DNA from: Clostridiales bacterium
GTDB taxonomy: Bacteria; Bacillota; Clostridia; Lachnospirales; Lachnospiraceae
DNA: 64,000 nucleotides
Direction of reading: 5' to 3'
Assembly: GCA_012519695.1 (NCBI GenBank)
Contig: JAAYPT010000080.1
Coordinates: 1 to 64,000, forward strand
Shown: positions 8,498 to 18,443 of the stretch, in pieces
Position numbering within the stretch: position 1 is the stretch's first letter
Layout: the number at the start of each line of letters is the position of its first letter
Notes under the pieces: generated by a model
Seen by the model: only the letters and a program-made list of their open reading frames with translations
The model's database searches: none
Told to the model about the DNA's origin: nothing
Translations under genes and position numbers: made by a program

Positions 8498-11400
8498 TTA
8501 AAAATCAAAAAGCGAAAGCTGATTAGATTCTGGTAAATCTCCTAAAATTCCAAGATCATCCATTAAGTCAATAACCGTCTTTGATACCTTCGTTCTTTGT
8601 CTGAAATCATCCTTTGACAGGAATTTTCCATCCTTTGCAGCCTCTACTACAGCATCTGCCGCCTTATCTCCCAATCCTTCAATAGAATCCAAGGATGGCA
8701 TAAGTTTTCCATCGATAATCTGAAATGCATGTGCCTTTGCCGTAAATAAATCAACCGGCAGGAATTCAAATCCTCTTGCATACATCTCTTGTACAATTTT
8801 CATATCTTTATAGGTATCTTGCTCTTTCTTACTCAAAATATCCTTACGTCGCTCATAATCCGCCATAAAATAATTAAGCTTATCCTTACCCTGACACATC
8901 AGTTCATAATTGAACGCCGTTGCTCGAATACTGAAAAATGCGGCATAATAAGCAAGTGGATAATATACTTTGCAATAAGCAATACGCCAAGCCATCATTA
9001 CATATGCTGCGGCATGTGCCTTTGGGAACATATATTTAATCTTTTTACAAGACCAAATATACCAATCCGGTACACCATGTTCCGTCATAATTTCTTCCCA
9101 TTCCGGCTTTAATCCCTTTCCCTTTCGTACACTTTCCATAATGGTGAAGGAAAGTTCACTTTCGATTCCCATGTTAATCAGATAAATCATAATATCATCA
9201 CGGGTACAAATTGCCGTAGAAATGGTTGCTTTTCCCTCTTCAATCAAGGTCTGGGCATTTCCTAACCACACATCCGTACCATGAGACAGCCCGGAAATAC
9301 GAATCAAATCAGAAAAAGACTGAGGATTGGTATCAATTAACATCTGAATAACGAAATCTGTACCAAACTCCGGTATTCCCAATGAGCCCAGCGGACAACC
9401 ACCAATATCTGCCGGTGCGATGCCAAGTGCTTCGGTACTTTGAAACAGTGACATAACTTTTTTATCATCTAACGGAATCTTTTGTACATCAATTCCTGTT
9501 AAATCTTCCAACATACGAATCATGGTAGGATCATCGTGTCCAAGAATATCCAGTTTTAACAAGTTATGGTCGATGGAGTGATAATCAAAGTGTGTTGTGA
9601 TAATCGGCGTTGTCATATCATTTGCCGGATGCTGCACCGGAGTAAACGTATTGATTTCCTCTCCTACCGGAAGTACAACAATTCCTCCCGGGTGCTGTCC
9701 GGTCGTTCTTCGTACTCCTACGCAACCTTGTACGATACGGTCAATCTCACAATTTCTCTTTCGTACTCCACGTTCTTCATAATAATTTTTAATATAACCA
9801 AATGCAGTTTTATCTGCCAGGGTACCAATGGTTCCAGCACGGAAGGTTTGTCCGTACCCGAAAATAACTTCACAGTAAGCATGTGCCTTACTTTGGTATT
9901 CTCCTGAAAAGTTCAAGTCGATATCAGGCTCTTTATTTCCCTTGAATCCCAAGAATGTTTCAAATGGAATATCGAACCCTTCTTTTTTGAGTTCTGCCCC
10001 ACACTTCGGACACTTTCGGTCTGGCATATCACATCCGGCTCTTCCGCTAAATGCTTTTACCTCCGGGGAATCAAAATCACTAAAATGACACTCCGGGCAA
10101 TAATAATGCGGAGACAGCGGATTTACTTCGGTAATACCGGACATGGTCGCCACAAAGGAAGAACCTACGGAACCACGGGAACCTACCAGGTATCCATCCT
10201 CGTTTGACTTCCACACCAATTTCTGGGCAATGATATACATAACGGCATATCCATTGGAAATAATGGAATTCAATTCTCTCTCCAAACGCTCATATACAAT
10301 ACTTGGAAGCTCTTCTCCGTATATCTCATGTGCCTTATTGTAACAAATATCTCTTAACATCTGGTCCGAATTTTCAATTACCGGCGGGCACTTATCCGGA
10401 CGCACCGGTGCTATCCGCTCACACATATCGGCTATCTTATTGGGGTTGGTAATAACTACCTCCTCTGCCTTTTCATCTCCCAGATATGCAAATTCTGCCA
10501 ACATTTCTTCTGTTGTTCTTAAAAATAATGGTGCCTGGTCATCTGCGTCCTTAAATCCTTTTCCTGCCATTATGATACGACGATACACCTCGTCCTCCGG
10601 ATCAAGAAAATGTACGTCACAGGTAGCTACCACTAACTTATTAAACTGCTCGCCTAACTTTACAATTTTGCGGTTAATATCTTTTAGTTCTTCTTCTGAT
10701 GCTACCGTTGGACTATCTCCTCGTAACATAAATGCATTATTTCCAAGCGGCTGAATCTCCAGATAATCATAAAATCGTACCAAACGTGCAATTTCTTCTT
10801 CGGAACTTCCACGCAAAATTGCCTGATACAATTCTCCCGCCTCACATGCGGAACCTATCATTAACCCTTCTTTATATTTTAAAAACTCACTCTTTGGTAT
10901 TCGCGGTTGTCTGTGGTAATACGTCAAGTGAGACTCCGATATCAAACGGTACATATTAATTCTTCCCGTATCATTCAGGGCTAAAATAATCGCATGATGT
11001 GAAGGAAGTTTTTTAATATTATCTACCGATGTATTTCCCATTTCATTGACCTGCTCCAAGGTCTCAATGCCACGCTCTTTTAACATTTCAATGAATTTCA
11101 CAAAAATCTCGGCAGTACATGCAGCATCATCCACTGCTCTATGGTGATTATCCAAGGAAATTTTCAAAGCCTTAGCAACCGTATCCAGTTTAAAACGGTT
11201 TAACTGAGGCATCAATACTCTTGCCAATGCCACGGTATCAATTACTGTATATTCACACTTAAATCCCTGACGTTCGCAATTTTTACTGATAAAACTCATA
11301 TCAAATCCTGCATTATGTGCTACCATGATCGCACCCTCACAGAACTTCAAAAATTCCGGTAAAATCTCTTCGATTTTCGGAGCATCCAGTACCATATCAT

Positions 11401-13006
11401 CCCGAATACTGGTCAATTCTTCAATTTTAAAAGGAATTGGTACCTCCGGATTAACAAACGTTGAAAAACGGTCTGTAATTTTTCCATTTACTACCTTTAC
11501 CGCACCGATTTCTATGATTCGATTATTCAAAGGGCTAAATCCTGTGGTTTCCAAGTCAAATACCACATATGTATCATTCAGACTTTGTCCTTGAGGATTT
11601 TCAATGATACTCTTTAAATCATCTACCAAATATGCTTCTACACCATAGATAACTTTGAAATCATCATCCGGTGAAACTGCATGATTTGCATCCGGAAACG
11701 CTTGCACATCACCATGGTCTGTTATAGCGATTGCCTTATGTCCCCATTTCATTGCACGTTTAATGATGTCCTTTACTTCTGAAACACCATCCATATCACT
11801 CATTTTTGTATGACAGTGAAGTTCCACACGTTTTTGCGGACTGTTGTCCATTCTAATAGAGGTAAAGTCCGGTATCTTCTTAATTCCGGCTATGGAACCA
11901 ATAGTAAGCTCACCATCAAACTTATCAATGGTCGTGACACCTTTTATCTTTAAAAACGCTCCTTTTTTCACCTCGGCAGTAATATCCGGTACAAATTCAT
12001 TTTTGGAAAACATTTTCACCATAATGGTATCTGTAAAATCCGTAATAGCAAACATTATAATTGTCTTTTCGTTTCGGATTTCTCTGGTCTCTAAACTTAG
12101 AATCTGTCCACGAATTACAACTTCTCCCATTTCTCCGAGAATTTCTTTGATTTCAATAGTTTCTTCATCAAAGTCCCTGCCATATACCACATCCGGATTA
12201 TCGGAACGTTTGAATCCTCCGCCATATCCACCGGAAAATCCACCTTTCTTGAATCCGCCTTTTGGCTTTTCTCCCTTTGGTGCTTCCTTCTTTTCCTCTT
12301 TTTTCTCCGGAACCGGGGCTGCTTCTAAAAGCACAGAATCCGGTGAAAAAGGTGCTGCTTCGCCCATTTCTTCACTTGGTACCACTTCCACAAGTTCTGG
12401 TTCTTCTGCATTATGACCTTGTGCCAATGAGGATTTACTTACAATACTCTTTACTTCGTTTTCAATTTGAATATCACTGTTCTTCTTATATTTCTTTTCT
12501 TGAGGTTCTACATAATTAACCTGAATATTAATATCCATTCCACAACGTTCACAAATGATTTTTTCCAAAATCCGCACAATTTCTTCGGTACGCTGTCTTG
12601 CAATCACCGAATCTTCCAATGTGAGAATAAGCTTATTTTCCTCTGGAAATTCCATTTTTGCCATTCGCAGCACATTGTATTCTAAAAGACTGTATTCTCG
12701 AAATTCTTCTAAAATACTATCCTTGTATACATCCATCAGTTTTTGGGGATTATACTGCCCTGACAACTGATACTTCTCAATAATTTTTATAGAAACGTCA
12801 TGATGTGGAAAAAGCTGTTTTTTGATATTATTTTCCAAGTGGAAAATATTGCTTTTCCAAATCAGTCTTGTACTAAGAAGGTACACCCGAAGTCTATCTC
12901 TTTGCCGATTGGTAGATACTTTTGTTACTTCTACATCTGCCAATAGCTTCTCCATATCCTGGTTTACCTTAAGTTCCGGAAAAACATCAAAAAACAGCTT
13001 ACTCAT
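8498..13006 (-). CDS. polC: DNA polymerase III alpha subunit, PolC type (Gram-positive)
   Basis: Main replicative polymerase of Firmicutes with built-in 3'-5' proofreading; 1502 residues against about 1440 in B. subtilis. In order: N-terminal domain (about 1-200); a low-complexity linker rich in Lys, Glu and Gly (about 205-275, GGFKKGGFSGGYGGGFKRS); OB fold; PHP domain (VELHCHTKMSDMDG); DEDD exonuclease (VFDLETTGFSPLNNRIIEIG); second PHP part; polymerase core with EPDIDLNFSGEY catalytic Asps; a four-Cys zinc site (CPECHF, CDMPDRKCPKC); and the C-terminus QLSLFDF, a sliding-clamp binding motif. It starts 3 bases after the ispG stop codon, with GGAGTGA inside the ispG end, so translation is probably coupled. 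Confidence 0.98.
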   Translation of the reverse strand: MSKLFFDVFPELKVNQDMEKLLADVEVTKVSTNRQRDRLRVYLLSTRLIWKSNIFHLENNIKKQLFPHHDVSIKIIEKYQLSGQYNPQKLMDVYKDSILEEFREYSLLEYNVLRMAKMEFPEENKLILTLEDSVIARQRTEEIVRILEKIICERCGMDINIQVNYVEPQEKKYKKNSDIQIENEVKSIVSKSSLAQGHNAEEPELVEVVPSEEMGEAAPFSPDSVLLEAAPVPEKKEEKKEAPKGEKPKGGFKKGGFSGGYGGGFKRSDNPDVVYGRDFDEETIEIKEILGEMGEVVIRGQILSLETREIRNEKTIIMFAITDFTDTIMVKMFSKNEFVPDITAEVKKGAFLKIKGVTTIDKFDGELTIGSIAGIKKIPDFTSIRMDNSPQKRVELHCHTKMSDMDGVSEVKDIIKRAMKWGHKAIAITDHGDVQAFPDANHAVSPDDDFKVIYGVEAYLVDDLKSIIENPQGQSLNDTYVVFDLETTGFSPLNNRIIEIGAVKVVNGKITDRFSTFVNPEVPIPFKIEELTSIRDDMVLDAPKIEEILPEFLKFCEGAIMVAHNAGFDMSFISKNCERQGFKCEYTVIDTVALARVLMPQLNRFKLDTVAKALKISLDNHHRAVDDAACTAEIFVKFIEMLKERGIETLEQVNEMGNTSVDNIKKLPSHHAIILALNDTGRINMYRLISESHLTYYHRQPRIPKSEFLKYKEGLMIGSACEAGELYQAILRGSSEEEIARLVRFYDYLEIQPLGNNAFMLRGDSPTVASEEELKDINRKIVKLGEQFNKLVVATCDVHFLDPEDEVYRRIIMAGKGFKDADDQAPLFLRTTEEMLAEFAYLGDEKAEEVVITNPNKIADMCERIAPVRPDKCPPVIENSDQMLRDICYNKAHEIYGEELPSIVYERLERELNSIISNGYAVMYIIAQKLVWKSNEDGYLVGSRGSVGSSFVATMSGITEVNPLSPHYYCPECHFSDFDSPEVKAFSGRAGCDMPDRKCPKCGAELKKEGFDIPFETFLGFKGNKEPDIDLNFSGEYQSKAHAYCEVIFGYGQTFRAGTIGTLADKTAFGYIKNYYEERGVRKRNCEIDRIVQGCVGVRRTTGQHPGGIVVLPVGEEINTFTPVQHPANDMTTPIITTHFDYHSIDHNLLKLDILGHDDPTMIRMLEDLTGIDVQKIPLDDKKVMSLFQSTEALGIAPADIGGCPLGSLGIPEFGTDFVIQMLIDTNPQSFSDLIRISGLSHGTDVWLGNAQTLIEEGKATISTAICTRDDIMIYLINMGIESELSFTIMESVRKGKGLKPEWEEIMTEHGVPDWYIWSCKKIKYMFPKAHAAAYVMMAWRIAYCKVYYPLAYYAAFFSIRATAFNYELMCQGKDKLNYFMADYERRKDILSKKEQDTYKDMKIVQEMYARGFEFLPVDLFTAKAHAFQIIDGKLMPSLDSIEGLGDKAADAVVEAAKDGKFLSKDDFRQRTKVSKTVIDLMDDLGILGDLPESNQLSLFDF

Positions 13007-13008
13007 TC

Positions 13009-14076
13009 TTATTCACTCCAATGTAATAACTCATATCGAAGAGCTTCTAACAGTTCTTCTTCTTTTACTTTTTTATATACTTCGCCGTGTTTGATAATCA
13101 GACCTTCGCCAATTCCACCTGCAATTCCGATATCGGCTTCCTTGGCTTCACCCGGTCCATTTACTACACATCCCATTACTGCAACTTTTATATCTAATGG
13201 AATATCCGCTACCATATCTTCTACTTTATTTGCTAATCCGATTAAATCTATTCGGGTTCTTCCACAGGTAGGGCAAGACACTACTTCTATACCGCCTTTG
13301 CGAAGTCCCAACGTTCTTAATATAATCTTTGCAGATTTAATCTCCTCAAGGGGATCTCCTGTTAAGGACACTCGAATGGTATCTCCGATTCCTTGTCCTA
13401 AAATCATTCCCAGTCCCATAGCGGACTTAATATTTCCACTGGTAACTGTCCCTGATTCTGTAATACCTACATGTAATGGATAATTGGTTTTATCTGCTAT
13501 TAATTCATGTGCCTTTACACACATTAAAACATCTGAAGACTTAATACTGATTACCAGATTGTCATATCCCATATCTTCAATGATATGTACCTTATCCAAA
13601 GCACTTTCTACAATTCCTTCTGCTGTAACTCCGTGATACTTTTCTATCAGGTCTTTCTCCAAGGAACCACTGTTTACTCCTACACGAATTGGAATATGCC
13701 GCTCCTTTGCCACATCAATCACAGCTTTTATTTTCTCTTTGGAGCCGATATTTCCCGGATTAATACGAATTTTATCTGCTCCATGTTCCATGGCTGCAAT
13801 GGCCAAACGATAATCAAAATGAATATCCGCAACCAACGGAATCGTAATTTGTTTTTTTATTTCCTCTAATGCCTTTGCAGCTTCCATGGTTGGTACTGCA
13901 CAGCGGATAATATCGCATCCCGCTGCTGTCAACTTTCTAATCTGCTCTACGGTTCCTTTGATGTCTTCTGTCTTTGTATTTGTCATAGACTGAATTAAAA
14001 TAGGATTATTTGCTCCTATTTTTTTATTTCCAATCTGTACTTCTTTGGTTTTCTTTCTTACTATTGTTGTTTCCAT
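13009..14076 (-). CDS. ispG: 4-hydroxy-3-methylbut-2-enyl diphosphate synthase (flavodoxin)
   Basis: Iron-sulfur enzyme of the MEP isoprenoid pathway that converts methylerythritol cyclodiphosphate to HMBPP. The 355-residue length is normal. The N-terminal TIM-barrel part contains IQSMTNTKTEDI and PLVADIHFDYRLA. The three cluster cysteines sit in SCPTCGRT and MGCVVNGPGE. It lies between rseP and polC, 11 bases from rseP. dxr, two genes upstream, makes MEP from DOXP earlier in the same pathway, so the cluster supplies isoprenoid units used by uppS. Confidence 0.97.
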   Translation of the reverse strand: METTIVRKKTKEVQIGNKKIGANNPILIQSMTNTKTEDIKGTVEQIRKLTAAGCDIIRCAVPTMEAAKALEEIKKQITIPLVADIHFDYRLAIAAMEHGADKIRINPGNIGSKEKIKAVIDVAKERHIPIRVGVNSGSLEKDLIEKYHGVTAEGIVESALDKVHIIEDMGYDNLVISIKSSDVLMCVKAHELIADKTNYPLHVGITESGTVTSGNIKSAMGLGMILGQGIGDTIRVSLTGDPLEEIKSAKIILRTLGLRKGGIEVVSCPTCGRTRIDLIGLANKVEDMVADIPLDIKVAVMGCVVNGPGEAKEADIGIAGGIGEGLIIKHGEVYKKVKEEELLEALRYELLHWSE

Positions 14077-14087
14077 ATGATATTCTC

Positions 14088-15122
14088 CTAAAAGATATTT
14101 CGAATGTCATTAAACATAACAAATACCATCAATGCCATCAAGGCTACAAGTCCAATAAAATGAACCATACCTTCTTTTTCTGGATTTACTCGTTTTCCGC
14201 GAATCGCTTCAATAATTAAAAATACCAGGCGTCCTCCATCCAATGCCGGAATTGGTAATAAATTCATCACTCCAAGGTTGGCAGAAAGGAAAATACAAAT
14301 ATTCAACATACTCAAAAATACAAGATAAGCTCCTCCGGAACTTTGACTTGCATCATAAGTGTCTCCAATATTTTTTACAATTCCAACAGGTCCGCTTAAG
14401 TCATTTACGCTAACTCCACCAGTTATTAAAAGCCGTAGGCTTTCTACCGTAGAATTAATCCAATATCGTACTTCATAAAAGCTATGTGTAAAAGTCTCTA
14501 CCACATTGCCACGTTCTCTTACAAGGGATCCACGGATGCCCATCATATAGTTTCCGTTTTCTTCGTCTAACTTGGGCTGAAGTGTTACTTCATGCTTTTC
14601 TCCGTCACGTTCATATACTACTTTTACCTCTTTTCCCGGATAAAAGAAAGAATACATGCTGACCTCACGATAGAAATGAACTTTATGTCCATTTAGGGAA
14701 ATGATTTCATCTCCTGCTTTAAGTCCTGCCTCTTGTGCCGGATATCCGTCCATAACATCTGTAATTACCGGTTTGTCATATCCTACACAAATCATAATAA
14801 TTAAAGCAAATGCCCATGCCATAATAAAATTAAACACAGGACCTGCAGCTACAACGCTGATGCGAGCCCAGACAGACTTATTATTAAACGCTCCTTCGTC
14901 TGAGCTGTCACCGTCTTCCCCTTCCATCATGCAGGCTCCACCAAAAGGTAATAATTTAATAGAATACTTTGTTTCTCCTTTTGTAAAGCCAACTAAAGTA
15001 GGTCCTAATCCCAAGCAAAATTCATTTACTCGAATTCCATTCTTTTTCGCCAAAAGAAAGTGTCCTAATTCATGGAATAATATAATAATGCTAAAGATTA
15101 AAATTGCTATAATAATTTTCAT
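14088..15122 (-). CDS. rseP: Site-2 intramembrane metalloprotease (RseP/RasP family)
   Basis: Membrane zinc protease that cuts substrates such as anti-sigma factors and leftover signal peptides within the bilayer. The 344 residues hold HELGH at 17-21 in the first membrane segment (zinc ligands H17 and H21, catalytic E18). A PDZ domain follows (about 115-200, AGLKAGDEIISLNGHKV). The second catalytic motif is LPIPALDGGRLVF in a later segment, and the C-terminus is hydrophobic. ATG follows the dxr TAG stop by one base, with AGGTGG upstream, so the two genes are tightly coupled. RasP occupies the same position in B. subtilis. Confidence 0.96.
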   Translation of the reverse strand: MKIIIAILIFSIIILFHELGHFLLAKKNGIRVNEFCLGLGPTLVGFTKGETKYSIKLLPFGGACMMEGEDGDSSDEGAFNNKSVWARISVVAAGPVFNFIMAWAFALIIMICVGYDKPVITDVMDGYPAQEAGLKAGDEIISLNGHKVHFYREVSMYSFFYPGKEVKVVYERDGEKHEVTLQPKLDEENGNYMMGIRGSLVRERGNVVETFTHSFYEVRYWINSTVESLRLLITGGVSVNDLSGPVGIVKNIGDTYDASQSSGGAYLVFLSMLNICIFLSANLGVMNLLPIPALDGGRLVFLIIEAIRGKRVNPEKEGMVHFIGLVALMALMVFVMFNDIRNIF

Positions 15123-15123
15123 A

Positions 15124-16266
15124 CTACCACCTGCTCTCTATAAATGCGTATGTCTCTGCTTCTGTCTCAAGAATCTTATCTACATCAGGCTGTTGAATGT
15201 ATTGAATATTTTCCATAGATTCGCCGATTATTTCCGGTATTTCTAAAAAAGATATCTTTCGATTTAAAAATAATGCTACTGCTTTTTCATTTGCTGCATT
15301 GAATATAGTTGGAACATTTCCACCTTGTTTCATTGCCTGAATTGCAAGTTTTAATCCTGTAAAAGTTTCTGTATCCGGTGCTTCAAAGGTCAAATTAGAC
15401 AACTGATAAAAATCCAGTTTTTCGCCAGATAAATTTCTCCGGCTGGGATAGTAAAGTGCATATTGAATCGGTAATCGCATATCCGGAGTTCCCAGTTGTG
15501 CAATTACTGCTCCATCCGCATATTCTACCATGGAATGAACAACACTCTGTGGATGTACCACTACCTGAATCTGCTCTAACTCTACTCCAAACAGCCACTT
15601 TGCTTCCATCACTTCTAACCCTTTATTTACAAGGGTTGCTGAATCAATTGTAATTTTTCTTCCCATAGACCAATTTGGATGTTTTAATGCATCTTCTACC
15701 TGAACCTTACTAAGTTCTTCTCTTTTTTTACCACGGAAAGGTCCACCTGATGCTGTCAGCAAAATCTTATGAATTTTATTATCTGCCTTTCCTTGTAAAC
15801 ATTGGAAAATAGCGCTATGTTCACTATCTACCGGAAGAATTGCAACTCCTTTTCGTGCTGCCAAAGGCATAATTAAGTGACCTGCTGTCACTAAAGTCTC
15901 TTTATTAGCCAGTGCAATATCCTTCCCTGCTTCAATTGCTGCAATGGTTGGTCGTATTCCCAACATTCCTACAATTGCAGTTACTAGTATCTCTGCCTCC
16001 GGTATCACTGAAACTTCCAGTAACCCTTCCATTCCATATACCACGTTGACTTCTATGTCACGCAAATTATTTCTTAAGGCATTTGCGTCTTTTTCTTCCC
16101 ATACAGCCACAAGTTTTGGATGAAATTCGCGTACTTGCTTTTCCAACAGTGTAATATTTCTTCCGGCAGCCATAGCTACTACCTGAATATCCCCCTGTTC
16201 TCTTACCACATCCAACGTCTGTGTTCCTATAGAACCAGTTGAACCTAATATTGCAATTTTTTTCAT
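15124..16266 (-). CDS. dxr: 1-deoxy-D-xylulose-5-phosphate reductoisomerase
   Basis: NADPH-dependent enzyme that turns DOXP into MEP, the committing step of the non-mevalonate isoprenoid pathway. It is 380 residues. The N-terminal Rossmann motif is GSTGSIGTQTLDVV. ALANKETLV and LPVDSEHSAIFQCL carry catalytic and metal-binding residues, and ASGGPFRG is the flexible-loop region. It lies 13 bases downstream of cdsA and one base from rseP. Its product feeds the undecaprenyl chain built by uppS in the same cluster. Confidence 0.98.
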   Translation of the reverse strand: MKKIAILGSTGSIGTQTLDVVREQGDIQVVAMAAGRNITLLEKQVREFHPKLVAVWEEKDANALRNNLRDIEVNVVYGMEGLLEVSVIPEAEILVTAIVGMLGIRPTIAAIEAGKDIALANKETLVTAGHLIMPLAARKGVAILPVDSEHSAIFQCLQGKADNKIHKILLTASGGPFRGKKREELSKVQVEDALKHPNWSMGRKITIDSATLVNKGLEVMEAKWLFGVELEQIQVVVHPQSVVHSMVEYADGAVIAQLGTPDMRLPIQYALYYPSRRNLSGEKLDFYQLSNLTFEAPDTETFTGLKLAIQAMKQGGNVPTIFNAANEKAVALFLNRKISFLEIPEIIGESMENIQYIQQPDVDKILETEAETYAFIESRW

Positions 16267-16279
16267 ATCTAAACCTCGT

Positions 16280-17080
16280 CTATATTAAATGCAATGCAAG
16301 ATAATAAATAATCGGTGCTGTAAAAATAACACTATCAAAGCGGTCTAAAATTCCACCATGTCCCGGTATTAATTTTCCATAGTCTTTAATGTCGTAGTTA
16401 CGTTTGATTGCTGACGCAGCCAAGTCTCCTACCATAGAAATCAAAGCTCCTACCGCACTAATTCCTGCCAGTACAAAAATATATTCTGTAGAAATTTCCA
16501 TCTGATTCTTAAAAATAAATCCATAAATGATAGTAAGTAATGCTGCTCCAAGCACTCCGCCAACAGCACCTTCTACGGACTTCTTCGGACTTAATTTCGG
16601 TGACATTTTGTGTTTTCCGATTAACATTCCCACACAGTATGCGCAAGTATCACATCCCCAGGAGCACAAGAAAATCAGCCATACAATGTATGTGCCTGCC
16701 GGAAGTTCTCTTGTCTGGTAAATACAAGACAGCATTACTGCAACATAAAAAACTCCTAAGAATCCTGCAAACACCTGATCTGCCTTGAATTTTGGGAAAG
16801 AAAATACATATACTGCCATAATTACAATTAAAGTTCCCAAAACAAACATCATTGAGTCTGGTATAAATTTCCATAATAAATCAGCATAATACACAACAAC
16901 AGCTATGTACCCTACTGCTCCAACCAAAGTTTTTTCTATCTGAAATACTCGGTATAGTTCAAATACTCCAATCAGTGAAACAATTGTAAGACCTGCCAGT
17001 AATACATTTCCACCGGTTATAATCAATGCAAGTGCTACTGCCACTAATACAATTCCACTTAATAAGCGTGTTTTAAACAA
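16280..17080 (-). CDS. cdsA: Phosphatidate cytidylyltransferase
   Basis: Integral membrane enzyme making CDP-diacylglycerol from phosphatidate and CTP, the branch point of phospholipid synthesis. The 266 residues are mostly membrane helices. The C-terminal signature reads SAIKRNYDIKDYGKLIPGHG then GILDRFD, an exact match to the family pattern. The start is TTG, two bases after the uppS stop codon, with GGAGGAG placed inside the last codons of uppS, so its translation depends on reading through uppS. Confidence 0.97.
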   Translation of the reverse strand: MFKTRLLSGIVLVAVALALIITGGNVLLAGLTIVSLIGVFELYRVFQIEKTLVGAVGYIAVVVYYADLLWKFIPDSMMFVLGTLIVIMAVYVFSFPKFKADQVFAGFLGVFYVAVMLSCIYQTRELPAGTYIVWLIFLCSWGCDTCAYCVGMLIGKHKMSPKLSPKKSVEGAVGGVLGAALLTIIYGFIFKNQMEISTEYIFVLAGISAVGALISMVGDLAASAIKRNYDIKDYGKLIPGHGGILDRFDSVIFTAPIIYYLALHLI

Positions 17081-17082
17081 TC

Positions 17083-17790
17083 TTACTCCTCCTTTATCCC
17101 ACCATAGCGTCTATCTCTACTATTATAGTCTTCGATAGCTTTTACTAATTCCTTTTTCGTAAAATCCGGCCATGGTACATCTGTAAAATATAATTCTGTA
17201 TATGCTAATTGCCATAACAGGTAATTTGAAATTCTCTGTTCACCACTGGTACGAATCAACAAATCCGGATCCGGTATATCTGCGGTATCTAAATAACTTT
17301 GAAATTTCTCCTCGTCCAATTCTTCTACCGGAAATGGATTTTCCTGATACTCTTTCAGCATTTTTCGCATACCGCGAAGCATCTCATCTCTACTTCCATA
17401 ATTAATCGCAATTTGAAAGTTTAAACCATCTTGATACTTTGATGCTTCTTCAAGCTTTGCGATACTTTCTTGAATATCTGCATCTAATTTTGATTTGTCA
17501 CCAATAATACGAACCCGCATATGATTCTTTTCCGCTGTCTTAATGCAATTTTTCATGTAATTGCGCAATAGCTTCATTAATGCATCTACTTCTTCTTTGG
17601 GACGACTCCAATTTTCTGTGGAAAATGCATACACCGTCAAATATTTTACACCAAGGTTCCACGCTTCCCGACATATGGTTTCTACGTTTTTTGCCCCTTG
17701 TGTATGTCCGAAGTTTCTTGGCATTCCATGCTGTTTTGCCCAACGACCATTTCCATCCAGAATAATTGCTATATGCTGTGGAACATTCAT
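17083..17790 (-). CDS. uppS: Isoprenyl transferase (undecaprenyl diphosphate synthase)
   Basis: Cis-prenyltransferase that builds the C55 lipid carrier for cell wall synthesis from isopentenyl diphosphate. The 235 residues include the diphosphate-binding motif ILDGNGRWAKQHG near the N-terminus with the catalytic Asp. YLTVYAFSTENWSRP is the central substrate region, and RTSGEQRISNYLLWQ with AYTELYFTDVPWPDF is the C-terminal signature. GGAGGTGGAAGT precedes ATG. A hairpin lies in the 67-base gap after frr, so expression relative to frr may be tuned. Confidence 0.96.
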   Translation of the reverse strand: MNVPQHIAIILDGNGRWAKQHGMPRNFGHTQGAKNVETICREAWNLGVKYLTVYAFSTENWSRPKEEVDALMKLLRNYMKNCIKTAEKNHMRVRIIGDKSKLDADIQESIAKLEEASKYQDGLNFQIAINYGSRDEMLRGMRKMLKEYQENPFPVEELDEEKFQSYLDTADIPDPDLLIRTSGEQRISNYLLWQLAYTELYFTDVPWPDFTKKELVKAIEDYNSRDRRYGGIKEE

Positions 17791-17820
17791 ACTTCCACCT
17801 CCTATATTTTCCTACGATTC

Positions 17821-17850
17821 AAAAGGGACACGAACTAATGTCATGTCCCC
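17821..17850 (-). terminator. Weak terminator or attenuator between frr and uppS
   Basis: Minus-strand GGGACATGA pairs with TCGTGTCCC (one G-U pair) around a 7-nt loop and is followed by TTTT. The short U-tract and lack of a visible promoter before uppS suggest partial termination or an mRNA processing site, not the end of the operon. Confidence 0.45.
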
Positions 17851-17857
17851 TGAAATC

Positions 17858-18412
17858 TTATACGGTAAGAATTTCCTTTGTTTTTTCATCTACCGCTTTA
17901 TCTACTTTGACAATATAATTATCTGTCAGTTTCTGTACATCATCTTCTAACTGTTTTACTTCATCCTCTGAAACTTCATTGGATTTTCCAAGTTTTTTCC
18001 ACGCATCATTTGCATCTCTTCGGATATTTCGAATTGCTACTTTTGCATTTTCGCCCTTTTTCTTAACATCCTTTGCTAATTCTTTTCTGCGTTCCTCTGT
18101 CAGTTCCGGAAATACTAAACGAATTACTTTTCCGTCGTTTGTTGGATTGATTCCTAAATCAGAACTCATAATCGCCTTTTCGATTTCTCGTACCATGCTT
18201 GCTTCCCATGGCTGAATCTGAATCATACGAGGTTCTGGAACAGAAACATTTGCAACCTGCTGAATTCCTGTTGGAGTTCCGTAATAATCAACCTTAAGTT
18301 TATCTAAAACATGCGGATTAGCACGTCCTGCTCTGATTGAGCTATATTCTTCCAATAAGTTCTGCAATGATTTTTGCATCTTATTATCATACTGTTGTAA
18401 TCTTTCATCCAT
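17858..18412 (-). CDS. frr: Ribosome recycling factor
   Basis: Splits post-termination ribosomes together with EF-G. It is 184 residues, the standard size (about 185). ATG at 18412 is chosen over an upstream TTG (18427) because GGAGGA lies 7 bases before it and MDERL is the usual N-terminus. Signature parts are IRAGRANPHVLDKLKVDYYG (conserved contact region), RMIQIQPWE, and the helical C-terminal hairpin ending DEKTKEIL. It follows pyrH by 31 bases, the usual order in Firmicutes. Confidence 0.97.
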   Translation of the reverse strand: MDERLQQYDNKMQKSLQNLLEEYSSIRAGRANPHVLDKLKVDYYGTPTGIQQVANVSVPEPRMIQIQPWEASMVREIEKAIMSSDLGINPTNDGKVIRLVFPELTEERRKELAKDVKKKGENAKVAIRNIRRDANDAWKKLGKSNEVSEDEVKQLEDDVQKLTDNYIVKVDKAVDEKTKEILTV

Positions 18413-18443
18413 AAAAAAATCCTCCAAAGATTATATTGTTATT

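Noticed and set aside
11844-12416. A 190-codon plus-strand open frame opposite polC
   Set aside because: Low-complexity Ser/Pro product caused by the Gly/Lys/Glu linker of PolC on the other strand; no start signals.
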